From positions 3,136,001 to 3,200,000 of the forward strand of contig CAIIXF020000002.1 of assembly GCA_903813345.2 (NCBI GenBank): DNA of 64,000 nt, read 5' to 3'. Both the position numbers and the translations under genes were made by a program. Numbering within the stretch: the first letter of the stretch is position 1; every line of letters begins with the position of its first letter. Shown piece by piece: positions 37,576 to 50,763 of this stretch. Under the pieces are notes generated by a model that was not told where the DNA came from, did not search any database, and worked only from the letters and a program-made list of their open reading frames with translations. Source of the stretch: Owenia fusiformis. Taxonomy: Eukaryota > Annelida > Polychaeta > Sabellida > Oweniidae.

Positions 37576-39981
37576 CACTGCTACCCACCTAGTTACACTG
37601 GCGTATCGTCAGTGTATCATGGCGAAACTACTTCCGGGATTTGAATTCGGTAAGATATTTTTATTTCTCGATTTACATCTACTTATAAGTCACGATGTGG
37701 ATTATAATTTGGCTCGAAGTTATGGGAGATAGTCTAGTTTGAGAATATGTCGATGGTTTTAGGTTTGGTATGTTAACGAAGACACATTTCACATACTTAG
37801 TCCCTCGCTTTTGTTACACTGACGATCGGCATTAATATTGCCAATATTACACTGACGAAGAGGTTTGCTTACACTGACGAATGGATAATATTATAGAGAA
37901 AGTTGATCTGTGGAATGTAATGAACATAGGACGTAGCCATACGCCCGGTAACATATATAAAAATCGCCTCGATATTTTTATACATGTTCCCGGGCCTATG
38001 GAGGTAGCTTTCTATCAAATCTCGGAGGTTTCTGGCAGGTGCCCAGGGGAGGTATGTGAAGCTGAAGCTGATATATTGAATCAAATCCTTTCAATTATTC
38101 TTATGTAATTATGATATGTGCATAACACCTCGAAATATTTAAACAAAACAGGCATCATATTCTCAATTAATAATAAAATTGGAGTCCCAATTTACTCGTA
38201 GTATATAACATGCGGTTGATGTGATAGCGCGATTGGGAGTGCGCAGTTTATTTACATTATTTTGCTACAACTATCATCACATTTGGTTTGACTGGCTGTT
38301 TTGACCAAGAGCCATCTACTTCTACTGCAATGGCGGACACTAGTGGGGTAATTTTAATGTTTGCTGTTTAAGGATTTAGCCTCAGACTCAGTGCATTGTG
38401 GAATGACCATTCCTTGAAGGACGTTGCTTTCCAAAATTTGCTCGAGATGCTTGCATCAAATGTCAATTTTAGGACACAACGCTTGAAAGGAATTGTCATT
38501 CCACAATGCATTGATTCTTGGGCTTAAATTATTTTCACACATCGCAAAATATTTTCTACAAAGTCACTTAAAACATACAAAATCACTAAAATAACATATT
38601 TCTTCTGAAACTTTTTGCGAGGGTCAAGTATTTGAAAAACATCAATTACAGCTCCTCACCTAGCAACTATACAAAACAAATGCATTATTGATTATTTTAT
38701 AATTCACTAAAGTATCATCATATTTGAAATGTACACATAGATTACATTTAGAAATGCTTTCAATTCATTTTTAATTATCAGATTCACTTGCACTGTTGAT
38801 GAAGATTTTGATGATCAATCATCTTTAGCCGGTATATGATCGATTTTTTGCGTAAATAAGAATCCTAAATTCACTGATTGTCTTTAAATGCCTCTGACTA
38901 TTGAAATTAATAGGTGACAATTGATGATGCACGGGATGGTAAGACAATATTTGTGACTTGCTCTTTTCATTTGTATGTTCACAATAATTGATAAGGATTG
39001 TTTTCCCTAGAATGATATTTGCAATGGTCATGTTCAATAATGCAAAACTATGTACGTTTGACCACACCCGGGGACAACACACATAAGTGTAACGTTTTAG
39101 AAACATGTCTATGGCCAGAGATACCTCTCCAATATACGAGCTTCGGCTTTTTTCACAATTTTGGCTAAAAATCATACGAAAGTGCTCAGAATGGTGAAAA
39201 CTGCATGGTTTTGTAAAAATTGGGAACATCATGATATTGGCAAAGTGTTCTAGGGACTACACTGTTTATATATTTACATTTAATTTAGATAATGTTTGAA
39301 TCGGGATCGTCCGAAGTTGTTTTCCTGACCTTACCTCGTCCTTTTAAGAACTAGAATGCCTTACGAGTCGAATCGAATTATGCTGGGTACATAAAAAGTT
39401 CAGTCAAGTATTAATGCAAATAAGAAAATATCCTCTGAGATAGGCTGGCATTTACTGATTTTACTCCTGAAGAATATCTCTCTTTCATCACATTTTTTTC
39501 AAACTGTATTTCTTTTAAAGAGAACATAAAAAATCTCCCAGCTTTGTGACGGTCCCGATTTTTATTTTTTTCATTGTTCTGTGTTCACCTGTTTTAGTAT
39601 GGCCATCACATGGGAGATCCATGACTCTCTGAAATAGTTTAACCATACATACGAAATTGTTACCTAGTATACACAACTGTTAAAATGGTTCGTCAGTGTT
39701 GCAACAGCTCCAAATCAAAGATTCGTCAGTGTGATATTGGTCGTTCGTCAGTGTAACAAAAGCGAGGGACTAAATACGTGCATTGTGTCTTCGTTAACAA
39801 ACCAAACCTAAAACCATCGACACATTCTCAAACTAGACTATCTTCCTTAAGTTCGAGCCAAATTATTATCCACAACGTGACTTATAAGTAGGTGTTACCT
39901 AATTTACCGAAACCTAGTCCCGGAAGTAGTTCCGCCATGATACACTGACGATACGTCTGTGTAACTAGGTGGGTAGCAGTG
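37576..39981. mobile_element. 2.4 kb foldback element, CACTGCTACCC ends, ATGCT duplication
   Basis: Arms of ~280-300 bases: CACTGCTACCCACCTAGTTA, GTCAGTGTATCATGGCG, CTTATAAGTCACG, GATAGTCTAGTTTGAGAAT and GTCCCTCGCTTTTGTTACAC occur at both ends in opposite orientation, with TTACACTGACGA repeats on the inner side. ATGCT flanks both (37571-37575, 39982-39986). The 1.8 kb centre has a ~25-base GTGCATTGTGGAATGAC palindrome at 38390-38512 and a 135-codon minus frame (39232-38825) of no recognised family. Confidence 0.9.
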
Positions 39982-40168
39982 ATGCTCAGATCGCGTGATT
40001 GTAAAAAGATATCTGATAATAATGCATATCATATTGAAGAAAAATCATTTGTGCTTTATAAAAATACAATTTCAGCGAATTTCGACCTTTGATGTTCACA
40101 CAACAGTCATTACCATTTTGGTGTTTTTACAAAAAATTCTTTATTTATTGTTGTCTAAGTCAATAGTA

Positions 40169-41260
40169 CGAGGGGTGATCCAAAAGTCTTGGACGCACCG
40201 CTCTAGCTTTGCTATTTTCTAATATAATTATATGAAACTTTCAGATAATAAAGATCAACATCTTAACAACTTTGTGTATAAGTTTCAACAGAAAATAATA
40301 TGTTTTAGCTACTTTTTTAAATATTTTTTGATATTGGGTCCCTGCCACCCGGAACGGTATTTGAATATAGCAAATCACGTCACAACTGTTAATTTGAAAA
40401 ATACTTTAGGTGCAGGTGCACAACCTAACACCAGTCATGATATGAGAGAATTTCCAATTTTTCAATCTGAGTGTCATCTGCCATCATCATCTTCACATAA
40501 CAAAATATACTTTTAAACATATTTTCCATGAATTTGAACATATTTTCCGTGCCGCTTTACCCTTGAATGGAAGATATTTATGAAACCGCCATAATGCTTA
40601 TGTGATACGAATGTTCCTTGAGTGCCACTCTAAACCTCATCCAATGAGTAAAAACATTTTCTTTCAACCCTCCTTTCAACTTCAAAAAAGGAAGAAAATC
40701 ACACGGAGCCATATCTAGACTGTATTGCGCAGATGGGAGCTGCTCAAGGTCAATAATAGTGAGAATATTTTGTAGTATTCTTTGCTTCACTTTGATTTCT
40801 TTCATGTTCTGCATTTCAGCAGCCATCTTGCAGCAAAAATGATACCAGAATGAGGGTTACTTGTCTGATGTCATTTTCTTAGAATTTGACATATACGGCC
40901 ATTGTCATATGTGACATTATAATTAAAGCACAATTAATTGGTTGCCTGGTAACAAAGGAAGTAAACTAACATGGTTAAATATTCAAAATTCAAAGAAAGA
41001 TAGTGGTTAAAACTTGCGAAGCAAGTCATATGGCGGCAACGTTTAAGGCTGAAAGTTGCCTTATGCGAATACCGTTCCGGGTAGCAGGGTCCCTATATTA
41101 AAAACGATCTAGAAAACTACATAAAATATATCATTTCACCATGGAATTAATACACAAAGTAGTTAGGTTGTTGGTCTTTATTATTGAAAGGTTTAAAGTA
41201 ATTTTATCAAAAACCAACAAAATTAGAGCAGGGCGTCCAAGACTTTTGGATCACCCCTCG
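40169..41260 (-). mobile_element. mariner-derived element, copy A
   Basis: TA flanks (40167-40168, 41261-41262); ends CGAGGGGTGATCCAAAAGTC and its inverted partner. On the minus strand ~40755-40600 reads YSLDMAPCDFLPFLKLKGGL, the mariner 'YSPDLAPSDF' region around the third catalytic Asp; the rest of the transposase is missing. Both arms keep long inverted sections (AACAAATGCTA excluded). Confidence 0.85.
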
Positions 41261-41262
41261 TA

Positions 41263-43409
41263 TGTAAATATTAACCAATTTAAATATATTAAAATGTAAT
41301 ATATGAAATACTGAAGAAAAGATACAATTAAAATTATTTTCATGGAAAGCACATAGGGCAATATTGACAAAATGCAAATGCTATTTTGGTAGGTTCTGGG
41401 CTAGCAATGGGTACATTTCAACTGTGACTGTAATGGATTACTATTGACTTTTATCTACATCACAGGGCAATATTTAAGCAACTTAAATACAAGGAAAATC
41501 AAAGATTTCCTCTCATTTCTAAAACGAGGAACAAAAGCATGAATTCAAGGAAAATAAATGATGGCCTGTGCCAAATTATATAACATATGAGAAATTTGTG
41601 GCACAGTAAAGGATATGTATAGGATATCATATGATTTTAAATGATTTTATCTTTATCTCCGAGTTGATATCAATATCTTGCCAAGTTAGCATAGCGAATT
41701 AGCGCAGATATTGATATCAATGAGTTGGATTAACACAATATCACGAAAATGCATAGAATGTTATATTTTCCCATAGTTCACCTCTAAAACTAAACAAAGC
41801 ATATCAAAACAACATCCATTCATTCATTCATCCCCGTGATGTCATGAAATCACTATGTAACAAAACACATCATATTGGTGGTAGTTTTCAAATCCCTGCC
41901 AAAAGGTGATATCTGTGAAATATTTTCCGTATTCCACAGATATCACTTTTTCCACGCATTTGCAAAATATCATAAATATGTTTTTATGTTACCTAACAGA
42001 GCGGAACAGAGTTCAACTATGGGATAAAGAATAAAAATAGGTACATAATTGAATTACCACTCCAGAAATATTAAAAATGAGGGTTTAAAGAAAGAATATT
42101 GAATATGAGATTCAAAAAGACAAGTGGCCTCATGTCTCACGTTACCCAAACCCCAGATCCTTGATGTCATATATACTTGTATACTGTATATCAATGTTTT
42201 TTACTGGGAGGATTAAATATGGAGTGTATAGCAATGGTCAATACGATATTTCCAGATGGATATGTTTCCCTAGAAGCGGAACCCAAACTCAGTCATGACA
42301 TAGAAGCTAACTTTTGCAATTAATAGAAACTTGTTTTTTGTTATATTTTTGTGTTCTATATTTGAGATGAAATAATATGAGATTCATTTCTACAAGAGGA
42401 TGGAACGAATGTGAACTTGTATATTGAACTATACTCCTTTTCTGAATAAACAGAACAACATTTTATCCAAGCCAATTAAGAAAACCAAGGCCAATGAGTG
42501 TACACAATAACAATTTTTTCTGGACTCACTTATTATGTAAGAATGAATTGTATTACTGTTTACTGCATTAAATGTCAAGTATACTATCTGTATTTTATTT
42601 CAAATGCCTATCTCACTTATCGAAGGTATACAAGAAATGTTATTTTGAAACAAATTCCGCACAACCAAAACCATGTCCACATAATATGACAAATCCAAGA
42701 TGACTGCCACAATTTTAGATCCATGCACATGTGAAGAAGTTAGAAATACACATGGTCCACAAGTTCCATCCCCAATAAAATGGGAAGTTTAAGGTTTTTA
42801 CACATATCAACTCTATTCCTATATACTTTATATTTGTGGTAAGGCTTGTGATCTAGGTAAACTTAGCATGTTCATGTACCTCCTATCCTCTGAAGCTAAA
42901 AACAGAAATGGTGACTTCAATTGAGAAAAATGAATCTTATGGGCTCCATATACATTTTGAGTGGCTGTCCGGCTTAAGTTAGATACTACTGATAATCTGA
43001 GATTGAAAATTATGTCAAGTTTAGTCCTCAGCCTCTCATAACGGATAACTTCAAGGTAATTGTGTTGTTACTGCAAAAACCTCTATTTCTTCATCGCAAA
43101 TCTACCATCTTTTGCATCTGTCAAAACCCTTCATTTCATGTTAATTTTCAGACTTTTGCTTGTGCCATCATTAAATATATATATTCAACTTGTTATTCAG
43201 AATATTTTAAGAACTTTTCATGAATTATTTTATTTTCACACTTTTGAAAAAATGACTAAGTCAGAGAATGGCCTCTTAATGGCATGTCCCCTTTTGGGGA
43301 TTTTCTTCATCTACCCGCCGCAGTGTCAATACCGAGACACTGCATGGGAGTTCGACTTTTTTTGTTATCGCGATTCCAGAAAAAGCGCTAAACAGAATTA
43401 TTTAAAATA
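41263..43409. other. Intergenic between the two mariner copies
   Basis: No gene recognised. A small hairpin GGTGATATCTGTG/CACAGATATCAC lies at ~41906-41949 and TTGATATCAATATC/GATATTGATATCAA at ~41664-41718. Confidence 0.4.
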
Positions 43410-43411
43410 TA

Positions 43412-44493
43412 CGAGGGTGATCCAAAAGTCTTTGACGTCCCGCTCTAACTTTGCTATTTTCTAACATGAAACTTTCAGATAATAAAGATCAACATCTTAA
43501 CAACTTTGTGTATACGTTTCAACAGAAACTAATATATTTTAGCTACTTTTCTAAATATTTTTTTACACCTGGTCCCTGCCACCCGGAACGGTATCTAAAT
43601 ATAGCAAATCACGTCACAACTGTTATAATATGGCAAATACTTTAGGTGCAGGTGCACAACCTAACACCAGTCACGATATGAGAGAATTTCCGATTTTCAG
43701 TCTGAGTGTCATCTGCCATCATCATCTTCACACATTAAGACCTACTTTTCAACATATTTTCCACGGATTTGAACACATTTTTCATACCGCTTTACCAATG
43801 AATGAAATACATTTATGAAACGGCCATTGCCTATGTGATACAAATGCTGCTGGAGTGCCACTCTTAACCTCATCCAATGAGTATAAACATTTTTTCAACC
43901 CTCCTTTCAACTTGGAGAAAAGGAAGAAAATCACTCGGAGCCATATCTAGACTGTATCGTACATATGGTAACTGCTCAATGTCAATAATAGTGAAAATAT
44001 ATTGAAGTATTCTTTGTTCCACTTTGATTTCTTTCATGTTCGGCATTTCAGCAGCCATCTTGGAGCAAAAATGACACCAGAATGAGGGTTGATTGTCTGA
44101 AGTCATTTTCTTAGAACTTGACATATACGGCCATTGCCATTTGTGACATTATGCTTAAAACACAATTAATTGGTTGCCTAGTAACAAAGGAAGTAAACTA
44201 ACATGGTTTAACATTCAATATTTAAGGAAAAATAGTGGTCAAGACTTGCAAAACAAGTCAAATAGCGGCAACATTTAAGGCTGAAAGATGCCATGTGCGA
44301 ATACCGTTCCGCTCGGCAAGGTCACTATATTAATAACTGTCGAGAAAACTACATAAAATATATCATTTCACCATGAAACTGATACACAAAGTAGAATAGG
44401 TTGTTGGTCTTTATTATTGGAAAGTTTAAAGTAATTTTATCAAAAACCAACAAAATTAGAGCAGGGTGTCCAAGACTTTTTGATCACCCCTCG
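43412..44493 (-). mobile_element. mariner-derived element, copy B
   Basis: TA flanks (43410-43411, 44494-44495). Nearly colinear with copy A over its whole length (TTCAGATAATAAAGATCAAC, GGTGCAGGTGCACAACCTAA). Minus strand YSLDMAPSDFLPFL keeps the Asp motif; other transposase blocks are gone. Confidence 0.86.
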
Positions 44494-44770
44494 TATAACG
44501 GAATAACATCAAATTGAACACAGGTTACATGGTAAGAAGTTTATAGAGCTGATTAACCTTTCGGTGGCCATCTTGCTTTCTGGGTCAACAAGCTCACATT
44601 ACTTTATATGGGCTTGTGTTCAGTACATTTAATGATGCACACAATCAACTAGATAGAATATGAATAAATTGATTAATAAATTCACAGTAATTTACATGTA
44701 TATTAATTTACACATAGTTTATCATTTACTCATATCTCGCCTAAAGTATCATTGTTATTTGTAGCTGAGA

Positions 44771-44818
44771 CATTGTTCTATACGTTAACGTATAGACATT
44801 GTTCTATACGTTAATAAA
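44771..44818. repeat. Short direct/inverted repeat ACATTGTTCTATACGTTAA
   Basis: ACATTGTTCTATACGTTAA occurs twice 25 bases apart, and TATACGTTAACGTATA between them is a perfect palindrome. Confidence 0.85.
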
Positions 44819-44863
44819 ATTCTGCCAACATACAGTAGAGTATGTTTACACAATTATATAGAC

Positions 44864-46317
44864 AACAGGATCTTAAGAGGTTCTGGACAAATCATTTGAT
44901 TCTGGACTTGACATATTTTTTTTCCAACGAAATCACATCCAAGGGTTGAATTTTTATTGGATATTTAGAGAGCGAGTCCTGTATTGATTTCAATAAAAAG
45001 GTTAAAATAGAACGCTATTTGAGAGTTAATCTTATACTTTCATTACATTGATAAATTAAGGCAAATTCTGAAAAATTTTAAAGTGCATTTTTTATGAAAT
45101 ATTATCCAAGTATTTAGATGAAACGGTCTTATTTAAATACAAATCATAACATGATGATATTTTTTCATAAAATATTTCTTCAAGAAATTCAATTGAAGGC
45201 TCAAGATAAAACGAGCTAATTTAGGTGAAAACCCTTACATGATGATGTGTTTTCATGACTTCTTTCATAAAATTCCATCAAGGGGTGAAAATAAAATGAT
45301 CGAATTTAAGTGATTTAAGGATCACGAGGATAGGTTTTCTTGGATATTTTCTATGAAATCCCATCCAGTGGTCAAGGTAAAATTTTTATTTGGTATATTT
45401 GGTCACGTGTTCGAACCCATAGAACCATATAGGAACGTCATTTTGAATGTTACGTGATAAATCCATATAAGGCTTTTAGAACAATGTGGGGAAAGATGAG
45501 GGGAAACCCCTGACACCTGTTCACGATTTTATCCGAACGTTCATCGGATCATTTCGGTTTTTATGCACTTCATTATTTTACCGAAGTTTGCCGATTCGAT
45601 TCGTCGTATTTCGGAATATTGGGGACAATTTTATACTCCATTGGGAGTATTTTTAATCTACTTCTTATTACGAAGATTCCCGAACCTTGTTCGGATTAAT
45701 CCGGATTTTCTGACCTACTTCATCTACCGAGATTTAACGAGTTTACATTCGGCTCATTTCGGAATCCTGGTGACAATTTTATACTCCATTGGAGTATTTT
45801 TGATCTACTTCTCTGGATTTTTGATCTACTTCTTATGACGAAGATTCCCGAATCAGTTCGGATTAATCCGGATTTTCTGACCTACTTTATCTACCGAGAT
45901 TTAACGAGTTAACATTCGTCTCATTTCGGAATCCTGGTGACAATTTTATACTCCATTGGAGTATTTTTGATCTACTTTTTCTGGATTTTGCCCTACTTAT
46001 TATAAGTTGACAGCAAGCAAATCAAAAAGTTCGCCATGAACGGGTTTCGATCGACTAACCTAGAGAGTGGAAGCTAAACACGCTAGCCATGAGGCTAACG
46101 TTTACCTGTGTGAGATGATAAAAGTACCATATATTTATACCGAGCGTCAATTTAGAATGATCTTCGCTTTTGACTCCACTTAAATACAACTCGTCAGTTG
46201 TATCCAGAATAGGTGAACGCCTATGGTGTTAGTGAATAACCAAATCCCAGGCGAGTGGTTCGTATCCCACCGTGATATGTTATTTTTGCTTTATTAATAC
46301 GACAGAAAGGAGCAAGG
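44864..46317 (+). repeat. Left arm of the large inverted repeat
   Basis: Contains two to three ~180-base internal units (GATTTAACGAGTT, TTTCGGAATCCTGGTGACAA, CTCCATTGGAGTATTTTT) and near 46230 AGTGGTTCGTATCCC, a B-box-like sequence. It has two more short tracts of the internal unit than the right arm. Confidence 0.93.
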
Positions 46318-46731
46318 TGTAGGTTTGAAAACAAGACGTACGTTTATTTCAATACAGTTTTAGAAACATTAACCTCTGATAATTGAAGGATTTCCACTTC
46401 TGAAGCGCGACTAGATCTAAGAAGTTCATTAATCAAGACAGTGTAAACCTTTTAGATATATGTTAGACAATGTACACGCCCCGTGTGGAATCAACTAAAT
46501 GCTACATTTTGGATTTCATTGAGATCCTGTCATAGTTCTAAAATTTATTTTTCTGGAACATCATTTTTTCAACACTGATACAAATTTCCCTGACATTTCC
46601 ATGACATGTCTACAGTTTCAAAATTCCCGGACTCTTTGGCCCTTTTTGACCTTATTTTAAAATTCTCTGACATTTCAGGCACTTGGAAAATTAAATCAAA
46701 ACCCTGACATTTCCAGGTGTGTACGAACGCT

Positions 46732-47566
46732 TAGCCTTGCCCAAGTCGGTCTCTTTTACTATCTTGATTTCTATTATGACCGCCTTGTACCAAAGAGAAA
46801 GCCACGTGCTTTACCGACTCAATGTTTATGTCGGTAAAATTTGACCAATCAACGACGGCCCTACAGCGTTAGCTCATTATTATGCACGGTCAAAAACAAG
46901 TACACTTTTTACTTTTCGCCGGGACTTTTCACGAACAAACTTGCATGAATTCATCATGAAAATACAAATATTTTATCAGATAAATATCAATCAGAGTTTA
47001 GTGGATGCCGGAGCATCGATCGGTAACCGGAGGTGAGAAGATTTCAACAATAAACGTTGAAACGATCGCTGAATTCAAATGAACATGTAGGCTGAGACCC
47101 CGGCTGAGATTCAATCACTGACTACATGACCAGCTACATTAGACTCGGTCTTGCATTTATATCGCGAAATCAGTTTTAAATCTATTGCATGATTTAATTT
47201 ATATTAATGACTCTTACATTCCCTATGTACATTTAATTACATAATATATTGTAACTCTAAAGAAACAATCCATCAGATCATCGGCATTGAATTTCAAATC
47301 GGGAAGATTGCTTTGCTTATGCAGGTCAACCTGATAACGTTTTTGATTGGTCAATCAGCCTGAAGTCACACGTCGTGTCCAGACTGTCCACGCGTATTAT
47401 TGTTAATCAATAAGGTTTCGCGATACCCCTGATAGCGTAGGTATTATGGAAATCTCGAAACCGTTGAATAACTCTGCATAATATCAGCGTAGGTGTATTG
47501 GATTGTACAAGGCGGTAATAATTCAAGATCAGATAAGTAAAAAAAATACCGACTTGGGCAAGGCTA
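46732..47566. mobile_element. 835 bp inverted-repeat element with 9-base duplication (Mutator-like?)
   Basis: TAGCCTTGCCCAAGTCGGT at the left and its reverse complement at the right; ACGAACGCT on both sides (46723-46731, 47567-47575). Further inside GACCGCCTTGTAC faces GTACAAGGCGG. A 9-base duplication is typical of Mutator-like elements. No transposase is seen. Confidence 0.85.
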
Positions 47567-47575
47567 ACGAACGCT

Positions 47576-48197
47576 GGAATTATTCTTAAAATATCCTTCA
47601 AACAAAAGGGGAAAATGCTATGCACAAATACTCTAATTTAGTTTGTATTGTAATGCGTTGTATTACATTGCATTGCATTGTATTGTGTATTTATTTGAGT
47701 GTCCGTTGACGGTAAAGAAGGCATTTAAAAGTTATTTGTGAAACTTAATAAACTTAATAAACAATAATTTAACAGTATTCTGTTATGGCAAAGTATATTT
47801 CATTTTTTCTCTTGTTCTCTACAATCTGCGTTGAGGACACTGAAGCATATGTCTGTATTTTGTTGGTGGGGAACAGCGTATCCTATCGTTCACGGAGCAA
47901 ATTCAACTCTCGTTCACGAGTACCTTGTTTTTGGGCTCTTGTCCCAAAGATAACGATTGTATAAGGTTGCATAATCAGGATTATGAGCTTTCATGTTCTC
48001 ATAGTTACATCTGTTGTAAAACGAATCTTGTCGCAACCTCTGCGAATCACGACAGCATAACATTTGAATCACGTTGACATCATTGCAAAATTAGGCTAAA
48101 TATGCTAAGTCAAGACGTTAATTAGCCCACGAAAGTTCATGGGTAACTTGAGAACTACAAAATACAACCAAATACTTTTCGAACGTACAATAGCAAT
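47576..48197. other. Spacer inside the large unit
   Basis: Includes a TATTGTATTGCATTGCATTG-like ATTGT repeat near 47646-47690. No gene recognised. Confidence 0.35.
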
Positions 48198-49959
48198 GAC
48201 GTGTCGCAAAAAGGTGGCGCATTTGTTTTTAAGGGTATCGCGTGAATGTAACTTTGATTCCCCGAATTATAAGATAATATTCTAATTAAAGTTATATATC
48301 ATTTTAAAGCTGTTTCGATGAAGATTTTAGATCAACTACACTCCGTTCACGATTCTTGCGCGTTCGTTTTTAAAAAAGAGTTTTTTACCAAAACATCTGG
48401 CAAATATCCCATGTTGACACGTTACATTTTGAATTATTTTTCGTCTTTAAACGCTCATAACTCAAACAATATATGACTATTATACTTATTTTTCGTCTTG
48501 AAAAAGGTAGATAGAAGTTTTATTTCAAAGGATGAATTTTAGTAAGCGTCCCATATTGTGACGTCATAGAGTCTGAAAAATAGAATCTGTTGACAGCGAC
48601 CTTTTTTGCTCATTTTTTGCTACCTTCAACTTTTCAGGTGTACATTAAACAAAAAATACGAGATCAATTTTTAATAAATCATACATGATTATTTTGCTCC
48701 TAAACTCTAGTTTATTAATAAATAGTTGATTATGTTCACAAAAGTATGTGTTTTCTGTTGTATGTGGAAAAGTGGAGGACGAAAGGTTTTCAAAATTCAT
48801 TAAAATATGGCTAATTTACGCCATTCGCCTATTTTCAAGCACAGCAACACGTATATTTATTTCACCTAAAATATCAATTGATTCGTGTTTTATGATGCTC
48901 CTATAGGCCAAGCAAATGGGCTCATAAAAGGCCCAAACATCCCAAAAATTGCAACAGTTTTTAAATTAGTCTTATATTATGTATTAATATCAGTTGAAAA
49001 ACATATCAAAAATATAGAAAAATGTATGCAGTGGACAAATATGAAATTTCACTTCCTAGGTACCCCCTACAACCCCACCCCAAAATTGAGTATTGGTAGG
49101 AAACAATTTTTTCTTCCCAAATGGAATACTTTAGTCAAGTATTCAAGCTTTATTATGATAAATCACATATTCACAAATAATTAAAATATTATTTTAATCA
49201 ATTTTGAGACCAGTAATTAGTCATTTGACCCCAAAGTATAACAAAATAGGCCACAAAACAGGCATGTTATCACATATCTATTATATATTTTAGGATCAGT
49301 TTGTCAGAAAAGCATGAAAAAAATCATGGTGTTACATATTCATATGAACTTTATATTTGGTGAGTGTCAGAATTCTAAGGTGTATACTTAGGAAGAAAAA
49401 AATTATTTCATTTTCATAGTTTTGCCCCGCCCACTATAGGGGAGACTATAGTTTTGATGATTAACTCCCACAATGCATCACATTTGAATTAGAGTTGACA
49501 TCTAAATCATTTATAAAGGCTTGTCATCATCTAAAATACAAGTTTTGTGATTAGTATTATTAGTATGAATTAGTATGAAAAATAGGAATTATTAGTTGCA
49601 CCAGGTGAAATGTTAAGGTGACCTCACTTTTATTTGATGAATAATTACATATCACAGGGTATTTGATAACTGCTCTATACTAGGCTTATCTAAATAATGC
49701 AAGTTGTAGTTTTTGTGGAATTTAATATTGTTTAAATTATTAATTACAATCCGCAATTACAAAATTTGCATATATTTAAATTCATCAGATAAATAAATCA
49801 TTACATAAGAGTACATTACTATGGAACTATCAATTGGATGTATAATGCTGTAGAAACAAATTTATGGTTATTAAACGGAATTTAAACTGACAGAGAACAT
49901 TAAAATCTCAGATATCTGGGGAGTCTTTCATTAATATAATTTCAGTGCATAGGAATGAT

Positions 49960-50352
49960 GGTAATTCTGTCTGTCAGGTTGGAAAACATTGAGTGTACAT
50001 GTGCTGCATTCAGAATCGGATGCAGATATTGTGATTGTGAAAACTGCAATCCAAAGTGTCCAAACCTCAAATACAGTACTCCTACAGATCTCCTTGTGCT
50101 TCTCATTTATCATGCACAAAACCCAAACTTCAACATTTTCTTCAAACCTGAACCAAAAGCAGCAACCCAAGAAACAAAATGTTGGAATATAAATGAAATA
50201 AGATTGTCTTTGGGAAAAGTGGTCTGTGACAATATTTTGTTTCTTTTCTGGGGTGTGACATCGCATTCAGGTTATATATGGCATAGACAAGAGGCTATCA
50301 TTGAGGCAGATAAAAAAGACTGGGTTCTTGAGAAAACAAGCGGTTGTTTTTA
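49960..50352 (+). pseudogene. Frameshifted relic of an invertebrate multicopy nuclease-like (PIN/FEN-like) gene
   Basis: One frame reads KTLSVHVLHSESDADIVIVK (49980-50050), the next TDLLVLLIYHAQNPNFNIFF, then FKPEPKAATQETKCWNINEI and GKVVCDNILFLFWGV (50085-50260). Together they match the 'H-E-A-D-A-D...DTDLLVLL.YHA...KRRVWNI...ILFLHA..GCDTTS' pattern I know from repeated uncharacterised genes in molluscs and cnidarians. The frame shifts between ~50050 and 50085 and the end is degraded before a MITE at 50365. Functional assignment is uncertain. Confidence 0.6.
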
Positions 50353-50364
50353 AATTACCAAAAG

Positions 50365-50763
50365 CACTGGTGATCCGCTCGATTACACTTGTCGTTTCGG
50401 TAACAAAATGTCTAAACGTCGAAAGTACGATATTTCTTTTTTCCTTTTTTTCATGCGTTGTAGGCAGAATCCCCACGATGTTTTTTCTCACAGAATTGTT
50501 GATTTAATTCCTTACTTAAGTTAAATAAACGGTTTGGGTTAAAAGTGCAGATCTTAATTGTTTATCGAAATACCGTTTATGTAACTTTAGTGAGGAATTA
50601 AATCGAAGATTCTGTTGTCTTCTGAACTATTTGTTCGCAAATATGTACATTTTTTAAATGTTGTGGGAATTCTGCCTACAATGTGTGAAATAAGGAAAAA
50701 AGAAAAATCAAACCTTCGATGTTCCGACATTTTGTTACAACGTAAACAAGTAGAAAACCAGTG
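50365..50763. mobile_element. Decayed copy of the CACTGGTGATCC foldback element
   Basis: CACTGGTGATCCGCTCGATT at the left, ACATTTTGTTAC then AACCAGTG at the right, and the central TTAAGTTA/TAACTT inverted stretch. Many differences and internal loss relative to 25786-26321. Confidence 0.82.

Noticed and set aside
38825-39232. 135-codon minus-strand frame inside the 2.4 kb foldback
   Set aside because: No catalytic motif or family resemblance; recorded as a feature of the element but not as a gene.
43060-43464. 134-codon plus-strand frame
   Set aside because: Its 3' end runs over a TA junction into the mariner copy; composition is that of non-coding AT-rich DNA.
45563-45838. 91-codon frame in the left arm (and its mirror at 58086-57832)
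   Set aside because: Lies in the internal tandem units of the inverted repeat and has no recognisable domain; preserved twice only because the arms are copies.
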